DNA of 64,000 nucleotides from Rubrivivax sp. (GCA_020248915.1 JADCGP010000005.1:210506-274505), one strand, 5' to 3'. Positions 49,711-60,878 are shown, counted from the stretch's first letter. Notes: generated by a model from the letters alone, not told the origin. Numbers and translations: made by a program.

Positions 49711-50189
49711 GGCGCGTCGGTCCCTGCGGCGCCGACCGAGGCGGCCAGCAGGCGGTCGAGTTGCGCGGGCGTCACGCGGCCATGCAGTTGCTCGCCCACG
49801 CGCACCGCCGGGGACGACGCGCACAGGCCCAGGCAGTACACCGGCTCCAGCGTCACCACCCCGTCGGCGCGGGTGTCGTGCCGGCCGCAGCCCAGCGTGC
49901 GCTCGGCATGGGCGAGCAGGGCCTCGGCACCGCAGGCCTGGCAGGCCTCGGCGCGGCAGATCTCGACCACGACGCGGCCGGGCGGATGGCGGCGGAAGTG
50001 CCGGTAGTGGGTGAGCACCCCGTGCACTTCGGCGCGCGAGCGGTTCAGCGCCTGGGCCAGCACCGGCACCGCCTCGTCGGGGACGTGGCCGAGCGCGTCC
50101 TGGACTGCGTGCAGCGCCGGCAACAGGCCACCGGGCACGTCGCGGTGACGGCGCGCGATGTCGAGCACGGTCTCGGGCACGGAGGGCAT
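49707..50189 (-). CDS. fdsG: NAD-dependent formate dehydrogenase gamma subunit FdsG
   Basis: 160 aa from ATG 50189 with a strong GGAGGAAGG ribosome site 8 nt upstream. NuoE-like 2Fe-2S thioredoxin-fold subunit: LLPALHAVQDALGHVPDEAV, HGVLTHYRHFR, CRAEACQACGAE and EPVYCLGLCASSPAVRV (four cluster cysteines). It passes electrons with FdsB. First gene of fdsGBA-fdhD-fdsD. The upstream 183 bp contains several inverted repeats and the divergent regulator promoter. Confidence 0.94.
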   Translation of the reverse strand: MPSVPETVLDIARRHRDVPGGLLPALHAVQDALGHVPDEAVPVLAQALNRSRAEVHGVLTHYRHFRRHPPGRVVVEICRAEACQACGAEALLAHAERTLGCGRHDTRADGVVTLEPVYCLGLCASSPAVRVGEQLHGRVTPAQLDRLLAASVGAAGTDAP

Positions 50190-50280
50190 CTGGACCACCT
50201 TCCTCCGCGGGCATAAGCGTTGCCACACATATGGCCGCGCTTGCCGCGGGCGGATGCTCTCCCTGTTACGTGGGAACGGC

Positions 50281-50325
50281 AATATGATGTGCCACCCCGA
50301 TGAAATAGGCTGTTGATTTCATATT
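50281..50325. promoter_or_regulatory. Inverted repeats in the fds / regulator intergenic region
   Basis: Two interlocking dyads in an unusually A/T-rich patch: AATATGA (50281-50287) with TCATATT (50319-50325), and ATGAAAT (50300-50306) with ATTTCAT (50316-50322, spacer 9). They lie 92 nt or more from the fdsG ATG and 48-92 nt upstream of the regulator ATG. Plausible operator for the divergent regulator; not proven. Confidence 0.45.
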
Positions 50326-50372
50326 CTCGGAGTGCAGGGTCCGGGGTTGGTACGGGGCCTGCGGCGTCACCC

Positions 50373-51458
50373 ATGTTCCGCGTCTCCATCGCACCGCACT
50401 GGACCATCGAAAGCCGGTCGGGCCAGAGCCTGGGTCCGCGCGTCGTTGACCTGCTGGTGCGGGTCGACGAGCACGGCAGCCTGGCGGCAGCGTGCCAGGC
50501 GGGCGGGCTGTCGTACCGCCACGCCTGGCAGCTGCTGCGCGAGGGTGAGGCGCTGTTCGGCCAGGCCCTGCTCGTGATGGCGCGCGGCAAGGGCTCGCGC
50601 CTCACGCCGCTCGGACAGCGCCTCGTCTGGGCGCAGCGGCGCATCGGGGCCCGCCTGTCGCCGGTGCTCGACTCGCTGGCCTCGGAGCTGAGCGCCGAGA
50701 TCCGCAAGGCGCTGGCGCCCGCGCCCGGGCGTCTGCGCATCCACGCCAGCCACGGATTCGCCGTACAGGCGCTGCAGCGCCTGCTCGAACGCGACGGCAT
50801 CGCGCACGAGCTGAAGTACACCGGTGCCGCCGAGGCCTTGGCCGCGCTGGGCAGCGGCAGCTGCGACGTCGCCGGCTTCCACGTCCCGCTCGGGGAGTTC
50901 GAGGCCGAGGTGGCTGCTCACTACCGGCCCGCCCTCGACCCGACGCGTCACCGGACGATCGGCCTAGCCACGCGGCGGCAGGGCCTGATGGTGACGCCGG
51001 GCAACCCGAAGAAGATCTACGAGGTGGCCGACCTCGTCCGTCCCGACGTGCGCTTCATCAATCGCCAGCCAGGCTCGGGCACCCGGCTGCTGCTCGACCT
51101 GATGCTGCGCACGCGCCGCATCGACCCGGCGGCGGTCCGCGGCTACGAGCAGTGCGAGTACACGCACGCGGCGGTGGCCGCCTACGTGGCCAGCGGCATG
51201 GCCGACGCCGGGTTCGGCGTCGAAGTGCCGGCCCGAGAGTTCAAGCTCGAGTTCCTGCCCTGCCACCAGGAGCGCTACTTCCTCGCCTGCGACGCCGAGG
51301 CGCTGGACCGGGTGGAGGTGCAGCGGCTGCTGACGGTGCTGGGCGGCGCCGAGTTCGCCGCCGCCGTCGATGCGCTGCCCGGCTACCAGGCAGCGGGGGC
51401 GGGCCGGGTGATGGCCGTCGACGAGGCACTGGCCGCGGCGCCGCGGCGCCGGGCCTGA
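50373..51458 (+). CDS. HTH regulator with periplasmic-binding-protein-like domain (putative fds regulator)
   Basis: 361 aa from ATG 50373; a TTG at 50313 is less likely. N-terminal ModE/LysR-type winged helix (about 10-110: GPRVVDLLVRVDEHGSLAAA, YRHAWQLLREGEALFG and GSRLTPLGQRLVW). Then a PBP_like domain (about 125-335) of the molybdate-binding-like type, with LRIHASHGFAVQALQRLLE, SGSCDVAGFHVPLG, GNPKKIYEVADL, FINRQPGSGTRLLLDLML and GMADAGFGVE. It is divergent from a molybdenum formate dehydrogenase operon, so it probably senses molybdate, cofactor or formate and controls fds (inference). Confidence 0.82.
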   Translation: MFRVSIAPHWTIESRSGQSLGPRVVDLLVRVDEHGSLAAACQAGGLSYRHAWQLLREGEALFGQALLVMARGKGSRLTPLGQRLVWAQRRIGARLSPVLDSLASELSAEIRKALAPAPGRLRIHASHGFAVQALQRLLERDGIAHELKYTGAAEALAALGSGSCDVAGFHVPLGEFEAEVAAHYRPALDPTRHRTIGLATRRQGLMVTPGNPKKIYEVADLVRPDVRFINRQPGSGTRLLLDLMLRTRRIDPAAVRGYEQCEYTHAAVAAYVASGMADAGFGVEVPAREFKLEFLPCHQERYFLACDAEALDRVEVQRLLTVLGGAEFAAAVDALPGYQAAGAGRVMAVDEALAAAPRRRA

Positions 51459-51667
51459 GCGGCCGCCGCGGGCAGCGAGTCCCGTCCCGGACCCCGCGAA
51501 TCTGCGGGTGGCGCCGACGGAGGTTGTGGTGCAGGATCGGACGAGCCGCGTGGATCTCGGTCGGCGCGGCCCGGGCCGCGGGCGCGCGGCACGCGCGATC
51601 CGGAGGGCGCCCGTGTGGCGTCCCGGCCGCGCGGACCGCGTCCGCAGCCCCACGAGGAGGCCCAACC

Positions 51668-52075
51668 ATGCAGCGCAGCCCCGGAGATTCCCCGCCCCGC
51701 GACCCGATGAGCCTCGATTTCGAGACGACCGACTTCGCCTCGGCGCGGGCCGCTCTCGACGAACTGCCCCCGGGCGTCGGAAGGCTGCACGCCCCGCAGC
51801 ACGGTTATTGGGAGCCACGCCGGCGCCCGGCGCAGCCGGCCGACCGTGCCCTGGCCGGCTCTACCATCGACTGGCTGCTGTCGCTGCCCCCGCCTCTGCG
51901 GCCGCGCAGGCTCGGCGAGCGCTTTCCCCGCCTGGCCAACACGCTGGCGCAGCACTGGCGCGATCCGGTGCTGCGAATCGCGCTGATCGACGAACTGCTG
52001 GTCGACAGGCGCGGCGGCCGCCAGGGCTTCCCCCCCGAAGTGCGGGGCGAGCTCGAGGTGCTGCGGCGCGCTTGA
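51668..52075 (+). CDS. Conserved hypothetical protein
   Basis: 135 aa from ATG 51668, with a good GAGGAGG Shine-Dalgarno (51654-51660). No signal peptide, soluble. The recognisable core is STIDWLLSLPPPLRPRRLGE followed by RFPRLANTLAQHWRDP and ALIDELLVDRRGGRQGFPPE, a pattern I associate with small Burkholderiales proteins of unknown function. It follows the fds regulator by 209 bp on the same strand. Confidence 0.7.
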   Translation: MQRSPGDSPPRDPMSLDFETTDFASARAALDELPPGVGRLHAPQHGYWEPRRRPAQPADRALAGSTIDWLLSLPPPLRPRRLGERFPRLANTLAQHWRDPVLRIALIDELLVDRRGGRQGFPPEVRGELEVLRRA

Positions 52076-52134
52076 GCGCGGCCGGCGCAGCCGGTCCACC
52101 GGCTCCGTTGGTCCGCCCGGCCCACTCGGCGGGT

Positions 52135-54057
<1,923 letters not shown>

Positions 54058-54777
54058 GCGCAGCGGGAGAAGTACTGCGGCACGCGCAGCTCCGCCCGGT
54101 CGTCGAAGGGATAGATGATGAACAGCGGGCCCTTGGCGCGCACCGGGATCGGCTGGTCGTCGATCAGGCGCGCCATCACGACGTCGAAGCGCTGCGCGTC
54201 GGCCACCGGAATGTCCACCTTGTAGTCGTTCAGCGCCGCGGCACGGATCGTCGTGCCCTGGGCTCCGGCGGCCTGCAGCACGTCGCGCAGCAGCGGGCCG
54301 GTGAACTTGCGCGGGCCGTCGTACCACGGTGTGCGCGTGGTCAGGCTGCGCTGCCCCAGGCGCTCGAGCATCGGCATGTCGAACTGCACCGCGTCGCCGT
54401 CGTTGGACCGGCTCACCTTGCCGCGGACGGACAGGACCACCGCCGACGCGGGCCGGTCCAGCGCCCCGGCGGGCATCGAACCCAGCAGCGCGAGGCTGCC
54501 GGTGGCGAAGATCTGGCGTCGGTTGAGCTTCATGGGCTGGTCTGCCTGGGCGGGGTTGAGGCCGATGCGCGCCGCACCCATGCCCGCTGGGGAACCGCAG
54601 TGGAGCGATGCGCGCCGACGCAATCTGATTCTGTCGATGCCGCGTCGCGCCGTCGGGCGCAAAAGCCGCCCCATCACCGGTCACATCCGGACCGACACGG
54701 GCGCTTCGCCTCTTCGTCCTCCATCGCTCCGACGCGTCCGGGCGGCCCGGCGCCGCACCGGGTCGACTGCGCTCGCG

Positions 54778-54825
54778 CAGTCCCTGGAGCAGTCCCTGGA
54801 GCAGTCCCTAGAGCAGTCCCTCGAT
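54778..54825 (-). repeat. Four 12-bp tandem repeats spanning the stop codon of the PLD-family gene
   Basis: Units at 54778, 54790, 54802 and 54814. CAGTCCCTGGAG occurs twice, then CAGTCCCTAGAG, then a degenerate CAGTCCCTCGAT. On the coding (minus) strand the single change in the third unit turns a CAG codon into the TAG stop at 54808-54810. Confidence 0.9.
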
Positions 54826-56301
54826 CGGCAGCCACGACAGCAGGCGCACCCTCAGGCGCAGCCACCAGCCCGTCTGCGGCTCCTCGTCGGCGACGACCTC
54901 GCGTTCGCCGTCGCGCGCGACCCAGCGCAGCGCGCCCTCATGCAGCACCACGCGCCAGGCCGACTCGGCCAGCGCGCCGTCCACGCCGGCGGCGATGTCC
55001 GAGGCCAGTTCGGCGCTGTGCACGACGACCCCGTTCTCGGTGTTCAGGCGCACCGACCGCGGGTCGACGTTCATCGAGCCGACGAAGGCGCTGCGGCGGT
55101 CGGCGACGATCACCTTGGCGTGCAGGCTCAGGCGCGACGAGCCGGACGAGGCCCCGATGCGCCCGCCGCGGCGCTGCCGAGGCCCGTCGGCGCGGATCTC
55201 GAACAGCTCGACGCCGGCCTCGATCAGCGCCCGGCGGTAGCGGGCGTATCCCGCGTGCACCGCCATCACGTCGGTGGCCGACAGCGAGTTGGTGATGATG
55301 CGCACGCGCACGCCACGCTCGCGCAGCGCCCGGAACTGCTCGACGCCGCCGGCGCCAGGCACGAAATAGGGCGACACCAGCAGCAGCTCGCGTTCGACCC
55401 CACCCACGGCCTGCGCGATCAGCTGGCCGAGCACCGCGCTGTCCGGCGTCTGTGCCTGGGGGTCGATCTTTCCCGGCGGGTCCTGCAGCGCCTGCGCCGG
55501 GCCCAGGTAGAAGCGCAGCGTGCCGCGGTCGAGCCCGCCCGCCACGCCGGTGGCGGCCGCATCCCGTGCGCGCGCCTGCGCCGGAGGCGATGTGGAAGGC
55601 GTCGAGCGTGCGGAGGGCGCCACGCGGTGCAGGCCGGCGCTGTTCCAGTAGGCGTCGAACCCCGCCGACAGGCCGCGCACGACGGGCCCGAACGCGAGCA
55701 GCTCGAAGTCGCCGAACTCGAGCTCCGGACGGCGCTCGAAGTACTCGTCACCGATGTTGCGCCCGCCGACGATCGCAGCCTCGTTGTCGGCCATCATGGC
55801 CTTGTTGTGCATGCGCCGGTTGGCGCGCTCGAAGTCGAACAGCATCGCCAGCAGCGGCGCGCCGCGCAGCCCGAGGGGGTTGAACAGGCGCACCTCGATG
55901 TTCGGGTGGGCGGCCAGCAGCCCGAGGTCGTCCTCGCTCGGGCGGGCGCCCCAGTCGTCGAGCAGCAGCCGCACGCGCACGCCGCGCTCGGCGGCCCGCC
56001 ACAGCGCGGCAGCCAGCACCTCGCCGCTCGCGTCCGGGCGCCAGATGTAGTACTGCAGGTCGAGCGTCCGCTCGGCGCGCTCGGCCAGCGCCAGCCGCGC
56101 GGCCAGAGACTCCAGGCCGAGCGGCAGCGGATGCACCGCCGAGATGCCGGCCGCGGCCGTGCCCAGCTGCTGCGCGGCCAGCCGCCCGAGCGCGGTCCCT
56201 CCGGTGCCCTGCACGGCGTAAGAGGGCGGCAGCAGGGGAGCCGGGGGCGCCTGCGCGCACGCTGCGAGCGCCAGCGTTGCGGCCAGCAGGGCAGACCGCA
56301 T
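54808..56301 (-). CDS. Phospholipase D-family lipoprotein, cardiolipin synthase C-like
   Basis: 497 aa from ATG 56301 (MRSALLAATLALAACAQ), a lipoprotein signal with lipobox LAAC. Two HKD motifs: RMHNKAMMADNEAAIVGGRN (about residue 165) and LHAKVIVADRRSAFVGSMN (about 415). LDLQYYIWRPDASG and LLLDDWGARPSEDD are ClsC-like; so are LLVSPYFVPGAGG and ITNSLSATDVMAVH. It may make cardiolipin or act on phospholipids at the envelope; without a partner gene I do not give it a symbol. An in-frame extension to 56400 is Arg/Ala-rich and unlikely. Confidence 0.87.
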   Translation of the reverse strand: MRSALLAATLALAACAQAPPAPLLPPSYAVQGTGGTALGRLAAQQLGTAAAGISAVHPLPLGLESLAARLALAERAERTLDLQYYIWRPDASGEVLAAALWRAAERGVRVRLLLDDWGARPSEDDLGLLAAHPNIEVRLFNPLGLRGAPLLAMLFDFERANRRMHNKAMMADNEAAIVGGRNIGDEYFERRPELEFGDFELLAFGPVVRGLSAGFDAYWNSAGLHRVAPSARSTPSTSPPAQARARDAAATGVAGGLDRGTLRFYLGPAQALQDPPGKIDPQAQTPDSAVLGQLIAQAVGGVERELLLVSPYFVPGAGGVEQFRALRERGVRVRIITNSLSATDVMAVHAGYARYRRALIEAGVELFEIRADGPRQRRGGRIGASSGSSRLSLHAKVIVADRRSAFVGSMNVDPRSVRLNTENGVVVHSAELASDIAAGVDGALAESAWRVVLHEGALRWVARDGEREVVADEEPQTGWWLRLRVRLLSWLPIEGLL

Positions 56302-56317
56302 TGCCGACCGTATTGCC
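56294..56317 (-). repeat. 12-bp direct duplication at the start codon of the PLD-family gene
   Basis: GACCGCATTGCC and GACCGTATTGCC side by side; on the minus strand one copy contains the ATG start, the other ATA. Confidence 0.7.
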
Positions 56318-56401
56318 GACGGCAGGGCCGTACCGCAGCCGCGGCGCGGCCACGCCGCTGCTGCGGCGCTTCCGGACCCTGGTGACGCGCGCCGCGGCAC
56401 C

Positions 56402-57097
56402 TCAGGTCCGGGGCGGGCGGCCGACCCGCGCGACGACCCAGCCCACCAGCGCCGCCGGGTACAGCACGCCCACCAGCGACTGAAGCACCGTCAGGCTGCG
56501 CGCGACCGCATGGGCCGGGGTGATGTCGCCGAAGCCGAGCGAGGTCAGCACGACGAAGCTGAAGTAGTTCAGGCGCGGGACGATGGTGGAGTAGCCGGCC
56601 GGCTGGCCGAGCAGCAGGTAGGCGCCCTCCGCATGCATCGCCACCAGCCGGTGGGCCTGGGCGAAGGCCAGGCCGAGGGCCAGGTAGCCGGCGATGGCTC
56701 CGGCCACGCGATGCAGGTTGAAGCGCCCGTCGGCCAGCGTGTAGCGCAGCGCCAACGCCGCCAGCAGCAGCAGCACGAAGCCGGCGAGCAGCGCGTCGGC
56801 CAGCCGCAGCGAGGCGTCGGGCGCGTCCAGGTTGGCCACGCGCAGGCCGGCGCAACCCACGGCGGCGACCACCAGCACCCGGCCCAGCCGGCTGCTGTCG
56901 AACAGCAGCCAGACCGCGACTGCCAGCAGGCCCATGAAGGATGCGTCGGACAGGTGCCGTCCGACCAGCCCCAGCTCGACCAGCGAAGGCGTGACGGCCG
57001 CCTCGGCCACCAGCACCAGCACCAGTGCGCTGAGGCTGAGGTCGGTGACGTGGCGGCGCGCTTCGAGGGACGGGGCGTCGGTCGCGGACGGGGCCAT
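56402..57097 (-). CDS. Ion channel family protein (potassium-channel-type pore)
   Basis: 231 aa from ATG 57097. About six hydrophobic helices, then a pore loop LTSLGFGDITPAHAVARSL in which GFGD replaces the usual GYGD selectivity filter. A final helix follows (LQSLVGVLYPAALVGWVVARV). The lack of a cytoplasmic RCK or cyclic-nucleotide domain makes it a minimal ion_trans_2-type channel. A longer start at 57151 adds a basic, non-conserved stretch. It begins 101 nt after the PLD-family gene start, same strand. Confidence 0.82.
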   Translation of the reverse strand: MAPSATDAPSLEARRHVTDLSLSALVLVLVAEAAVTPSLVELGLVGRHLSDASFMGLLAVAVWLLFDSSRLGRVLVVAAVGCAGLRVANLDAPDASLRLADALLAGFVLLLLAALALRYTLADGRFNLHRVAGAIAGYLALGLAFAQAHRLVAMHAEGAYLLLGQPAGYSTIVPRLNYFSFVVLTSLGFGDITPAHAVARSLTVLQSLVGVLYPAALVGWVVARVGRPPRT

Positions 57098-57375
57098 CGG
57101 CTGCGAGCATAGCGGGCCGGGCAGGCGCGCGCGCGCCTCGGCGCGCCCCATGATCGAGCAGCTCGACGGCCGCCCCCCTAGTCGACGCGCGAGCGGACCT
57201 GCGGCGGGGCCGCACGGGCTGCCGCGGCAACCGCCGCGCCACAGGGCCCAGCGAGAACTGCTTGGAGGTCTGCATGGACGGCTCTCCCGACGACAGCCCC
57301 GACGGGCGCTGTACCGGCCCGGGCGGACGACCCCCGGGCGCGAGGCCCTGCTCCGATCGACCCAGACCCCAGCAC

Positions 57376-58158
57376 ATGAGCCACACCCCCACGCACCAGC
57401 TGATCGCCCTCACGTCCGGCCTTGCCGGCGCCGGACCCGAGCCGCGACGCCGCACGCTCGCCGTGGCCGCGGCGGCCTCGCTGCTGCTCGCTGCCTGCGG
57501 GGGCGGCGGCGAGGGCGAGGTTCCGCTGCCCGTCGGGCCGACGCTGGAGATCCGCAGCGACGTCGTCGGCGAGGCGCGCTCACCCTTCACGGTCACCTTC
57601 TTCTTCTCCGGGCCCGTCGTCCTGCCCACCGGCACGCTGGTCTTCTCGCTGTCGGGCGCGAGCATCGTCGCCGGTTCCTTCCGGCGCATCGACGATCGCA
57701 CCTGCTCCGTGCAGCTGCGTCCCAACGCCAGCGCGCAGGGCCTGATCGACCTCCGGGTGCCCGCGGGCGCCTATCGCGACGGCACCGGCCAGGTCTCGAA
57801 CACGGTGGCCTATGCGTTCGCGCAGCCCTACGACACGCTGCCGCCGCTGGCCAGCCTGTCGTTCTCCGGCCCGGTCGACCCGCTCGGCTTCCTCGTCGGT
57901 GCCGGGACGTTCACGCTGACCTTCACCGGGGTGCTCGACGCGCCGCTCGTGTCGGCCCGGCTTCTGGTCTCGACCGGCACGGTCTCGGCGTTCACAAAGA
58001 CCTCCGGGACCGCGCAGCCCGACGTCTACACGTTCACCTACACGCCGCCGCCCGCCACCCGCGGCTTCGTGACCTTCCTGCTGCCGGCCGACAGCGTGAC
58101 GCGCCAGGGCATCGGCAACGACGACCTGAGCTGGAGCTACGGCCTGGCCGCGCCCTGA
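57376..58158 (+). CDS. Ig-like domain lipoprotein, function unknown
   Basis: 260 aa from ATG 57376 (MSHTPTHQL). A long basic n-region (RRRTLAVAAAASLLLAAC) ends in lipobox LAAC followed by GGGGEGE. Then two beta-sandwich repeats (about 50-150 and 155-255) resembling bacterial Ig-like domains: SPFTVTFFFSGPV and GAGTFTLTFTGVLD are the matching strands, and NTVAYAFAQPYDT and DDLSWSYGLAAP the repeat ends. An upstream ATG (57274) with a good GGAGGT site is in the same frame but would put the lipobox 75 residues from the N-terminus. Confidence 0.75.
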   Translation: MSHTPTHQLIALTSGLAGAGPEPRRRTLAVAAAASLLLAACGGGGEGEVPLPVGPTLEIRSDVVGEARSPFTVTFFFSGPVVLPTGTLVFSLSGASIVAGSFRRIDDRTCSVQLRPNASAQGLIDLRVPAGAYRDGTGQVSNTVAYAFAQPYDTLPPLASLSFSGPVDPLGFLVGAGTFTLTFTGVLDAPLVSARLLVSTGTVSAFTKTSGTAQPDVYTFTYTPPPATRGFVTFLLPADSVTRQGIGNDDLSWSYGLAAP

Positions 58159-58190
58159 GGCGGCGCGCGGGCGGGCTCGCCGCCGCGCCG

Positions 58191-60878
58191 TTACAGGGCC
58201 ATTTCGATGCTGCGCGCGGTCGGGTCCGGCTGCTGCGCAGCGGGACGGAAGCCGAGCCGCTCGCAGAACTCCAGCATCGGCCGGTTGTCGCGCAGCACGG
58301 TGGCCACCAGCCGCTGCGTGCCCCGCGCGCGCTGGTAGGCGATCAGCTTGTTCATCAGGCGCCAGCCGATGCCCGCGCCCTTCAGGTCGCTGCGCACCAG
58401 GATCCCGAACTCCGCGTCGGCGTTGTCCGGGTCGGCCAGCGAGCGCACGACGCCCAGCGTCTCCTCGCTTCCGCCCGCGGAGGGTGCGGTGGCGACGAAC
58501 GCCATCTCGCGCTCGTAGTCGATCTGCACCAGGCGCGCGAGCTCGCTGCGCTCGATGCTGCGGCGCGAGTAGAAGATCCGCATCCGGATGTCCTCGGCGC
58601 TCATCTTCTCGAGGAAGGCGAGGTGCTGCGCCTCGTCCTCGGGCCGGATCGGGCGCATCGTCACCGTGCGAGCCTGTCCCTGCCAGGTCCACGGGAAGCT
58701 CTCGGCGAGGTCGGCCGGGTAGGGGCGGATCGCGAAGCGCTCGGCGCCGCCGGGCGCCGCCGCGCTGACCCGCACCCGCGCGTCGAGCGCCAGCACGCCC
58801 TGCGCGTCGGCCAGCAGCGGGTTGACATCGACCTCGGCGATGCGCGGCTCGTCCCCCATCAGCTCGGCGAGCGCGATCAGCACGCCGCACACCGCGTCGA
58901 CGTCGGCCGGCGGCACGTCGCGCCAGCCGGCCAGCAGCCGCGCGATCCGGGTGCGCGCGACCGTGGCGCGCGCCAGCGGCAGGTTCAGCGGCGGCAGCGC
59001 GAGCGCACGGTCGGCCACGACCTCGACGCTGGTGCCGCCGGCCCCGAACAGCACCACGGGCCCGAACAACGGGTCGACATGGGTGCCGGCGATCAGCTCC
59101 AGCGCCCTTGGCCGGCGCACCATCGGCTGCAGCGTGAAGCCTTCGATCGTCGCGTCGGGCCGCTGCACCGCCACGCGCTGCAGCATCGATGCCGCCGCGC
59201 CGGCCACGGCGGCGGCGTCCCCGAGGTCGAGCGCGACGCCACCGACGTCGCTCTTGTGGCTGATCTGCGGCGACAGGATCTTCAGCACCGCCGGGAAGCC
59301 CAGTGCCGAGGCCGCGGCGGCGGCCGCCTCGGGCGTGGGCGCGACCGTGCGCGTCGGCACGACCGGAATGTCGCAGGCGGCCAGCAGCTCCTTGGCCTCG
59401 GGCTCGGTCAGCATCTCGCGGCCCGCGGCGAGCGCCGCGTCGACGATGGTGCGCACGCGCGCCGGGTCGCACGTACCGTTGCGGTGCGCCGGCGGCGCCT
59501 CGGCGAGCTGCTGCTGGTTGCGGCGGTAGGTGGCCAGCATCGCGATCGCGTGGACCGCCTGCTCGGGCGTGTCGTAGGTCGGGATGCCGGCCTCGTGGAA
59601 CAGCCGCCGCGCCGACGCCACCGCGGTCTCGCCGAGCCAGGCGCTGACCAGCCGGCCCGGGTGGCGGCGCACCAGCGGCACCAGCGCGCGCGCAATGTCC
59701 TCGGCCGGCACGATGGCCGTCGGCGCGTGCATGAACAGCAGCGTGCCGCTCTCGGGCGCGGCCAGCAGCGTGGCCAGCGTGTGCACGTAGCGCTCGACCG
59801 GCGCGTCGCCGATGATGTCGACCGGGTTGCCGTGCGACCAGCTCGGGGGCAGGCCCGCCGACAGTGCATCCAGCGTGGCGCGCGACAGCGTGGCCAGCTC
59901 GAGCCCGAGCTCGCTGGCCGCGTCGGCGGCCAGCACGCCGGCCCCACCGCCGTTGGTGACCGGCGTGACGCGCTCGTGCGCGGCCGGGTCGGCCTGCCGG
60001 CCGGGGCTGCGGAAGTAGGCCAGCGTCTCGGCGGCGACGAACAGGTCCTGCAGCGACTCGACCCGCAGCATCCCGGCGCGCCGGACCGCGGCGTCGAACA
60101 CGGCGTCGCTGGCAGCCAGCGCGCCGGTGTGCGAGGCGGCGGCGCGCTGCCCGGCCTGGCTGCGCCCGACCTTGACCAGCAGCACCGGCTTGTTGCGCGC
60201 CGCTGCGCGTGCCGCGCTCATGAACTTGCGCACCGAGCTCACCGACTCGACGTACAGCAGCACGGCGCGCGTGCGTGCGTCGCTGGCCAGCCAGTCGAGC
60301 AGGTCGCCGAAGTCGACGTCGGCGTGCTCGCCGAGCGACACCACGCGCGAGAAGCCGATGCCGCGCCCGCGCGCCCAGTCGAGCATGGCCGCGACCAGGG
60401 CACCGCTCTGCGAGACGAAGGCCAGGCTGCCGGCCTCGATGTCGGCGTGGGCGAAGCTCGCGTTCAAACCGACCGGCGGCGACAGCAGCCCCAGGCAGTT
60501 GGGCCCCAGGATGCGCAGCACGTGCGTGCGCGCCGCGTCGAGCATCTGCTGCCGCTGCTCGGCCGTGAAGCCGGCACTGAGCACGACGGCAGCCCGGGTG
60601 CCGCGCGCGGCGAGCTCGGCGATCAGGCCCGGCACCGTGGCCGGCGGCGTGCAGATGACGGCCAGGTCGGGCGCGGCGGGCAGCTCGGCGACGCTGGCAT
60701 AGGCGCGCTCGCCGTCGACCGTGCCGTGTCTGCGGTTGACCGCCCAGCAGGTGCCGGCGTAGCGGCCGTGCCGCAGGTTGCGCCAGACGGTGGCGCCGAC
60801 GCTGCCGGCGCGGGTGCTGGCGCCGATGACGGCCACGCTGGCCGGTTCGAACAGCAGGTCGAGGTGACGGATGCTCAT
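58191..60878 (-). CDS. Bifunctional ADP-forming acyl-CoA synthetase-like / GNAT acetyltransferase (Pat-like)
   Basis: 895 aa. Order: CoA-binding domain (about 1-140, VAVIGASTRAGSVGATVWRN); succinyl-CoA-ligase-like domains (about 150-470, LGPNCLGLLSP, VSQSGALVAAMLDW and SLGEHADVDFGDLL); ATP-grasp (about 490-715, VLKILSPQISHKSDVGGVAL, VLFGAGGTSVEVV and EVDVNPLL). C-terminal GNAT domain (about 730-890, MRPIRPEDEAQHLAFLEKM, GIGWRLMNKLIAYQRARG). This is the layout of protein lysine acetyltransferase Pat. The SHTGALA segment keeps His250, the residue phosphorylated in ADP-forming synthetases. Divergent from a universal stress protein across a 114-141-bp region with an FNR-like site. Confidence 0.9.
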   Translation of the reverse strand: MSIRHLDLLFEPASVAVIGASTRAGSVGATVWRNLRHGRYAGTCWAVNRRHGTVDGERAYASVAELPAAPDLAVICTPPATVPGLIAELAARGTRAAVVLSAGFTAEQRQQMLDAARTHVLRILGPNCLGLLSPPVGLNASFAHADIEAGSLAFVSQSGALVAAMLDWARGRGIGFSRVVSLGEHADVDFGDLLDWLASDARTRAVLLYVESVSSVRKFMSAARAAARNKPVLLVKVGRSQAGQRAAASHTGALAASDAVFDAAVRRAGMLRVESLQDLFVAAETLAYFRSPGRQADPAAHERVTPVTNGGGAGVLAADAASELGLELATLSRATLDALSAGLPPSWSHGNPVDIIGDAPVERYVHTLATLLAAPESGTLLFMHAPTAIVPAEDIARALVPLVRRHPGRLVSAWLGETAVASARRLFHEAGIPTYDTPEQAVHAIAMLATYRRNQQQLAEAPPAHRNGTCDPARVRTIVDAALAAGREMLTEPEAKELLAACDIPVVPTRTVAPTPEAAAAAASALGFPAVLKILSPQISHKSDVGGVALDLGDAAAVAGAAASMLQRVAVQRPDATIEGFTLQPMVRRPRALELIAGTHVDPLFGPVVLFGAGGTSVEVVADRALALPPLNLPLARATVARTRIARLLAGWRDVPPADVDAVCGVLIALAELMGDEPRIAEVDVNPLLADAQGVLALDARVRVSAAAPGGAERFAIRPYPADLAESFPWTWQGQARTVTMRPIRPEDEAQHLAFLEKMSAEDIRMRIFYSRRSIERSELARLVQIDYEREMAFVATAPSAGGSEETLGVVRSLADPDNADAEFGILVRSDLKGAGIGWRLMNKLIAYQRARGTQRLVATVLRDNRPMLEFCERLGFRPAAQQPDPTARSIEMAL

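Noticed and set aside
50279..50294. TGGCACATCATATTGC on the minus strand, resembling a sigma-54 -24/-12 promoter for fdsG
   Set aside because: The GG to GC spacing is 11, one more than the strict 10, and it lies about 90 nt from the ATG.
57264..57278. GGAGGT with an ATG at 57274, possible longer start of the Ig-like lipoprotein
   Set aside because: The lipobox would be about 75 residues from the N-terminus, too far for a lipoprotein signal.
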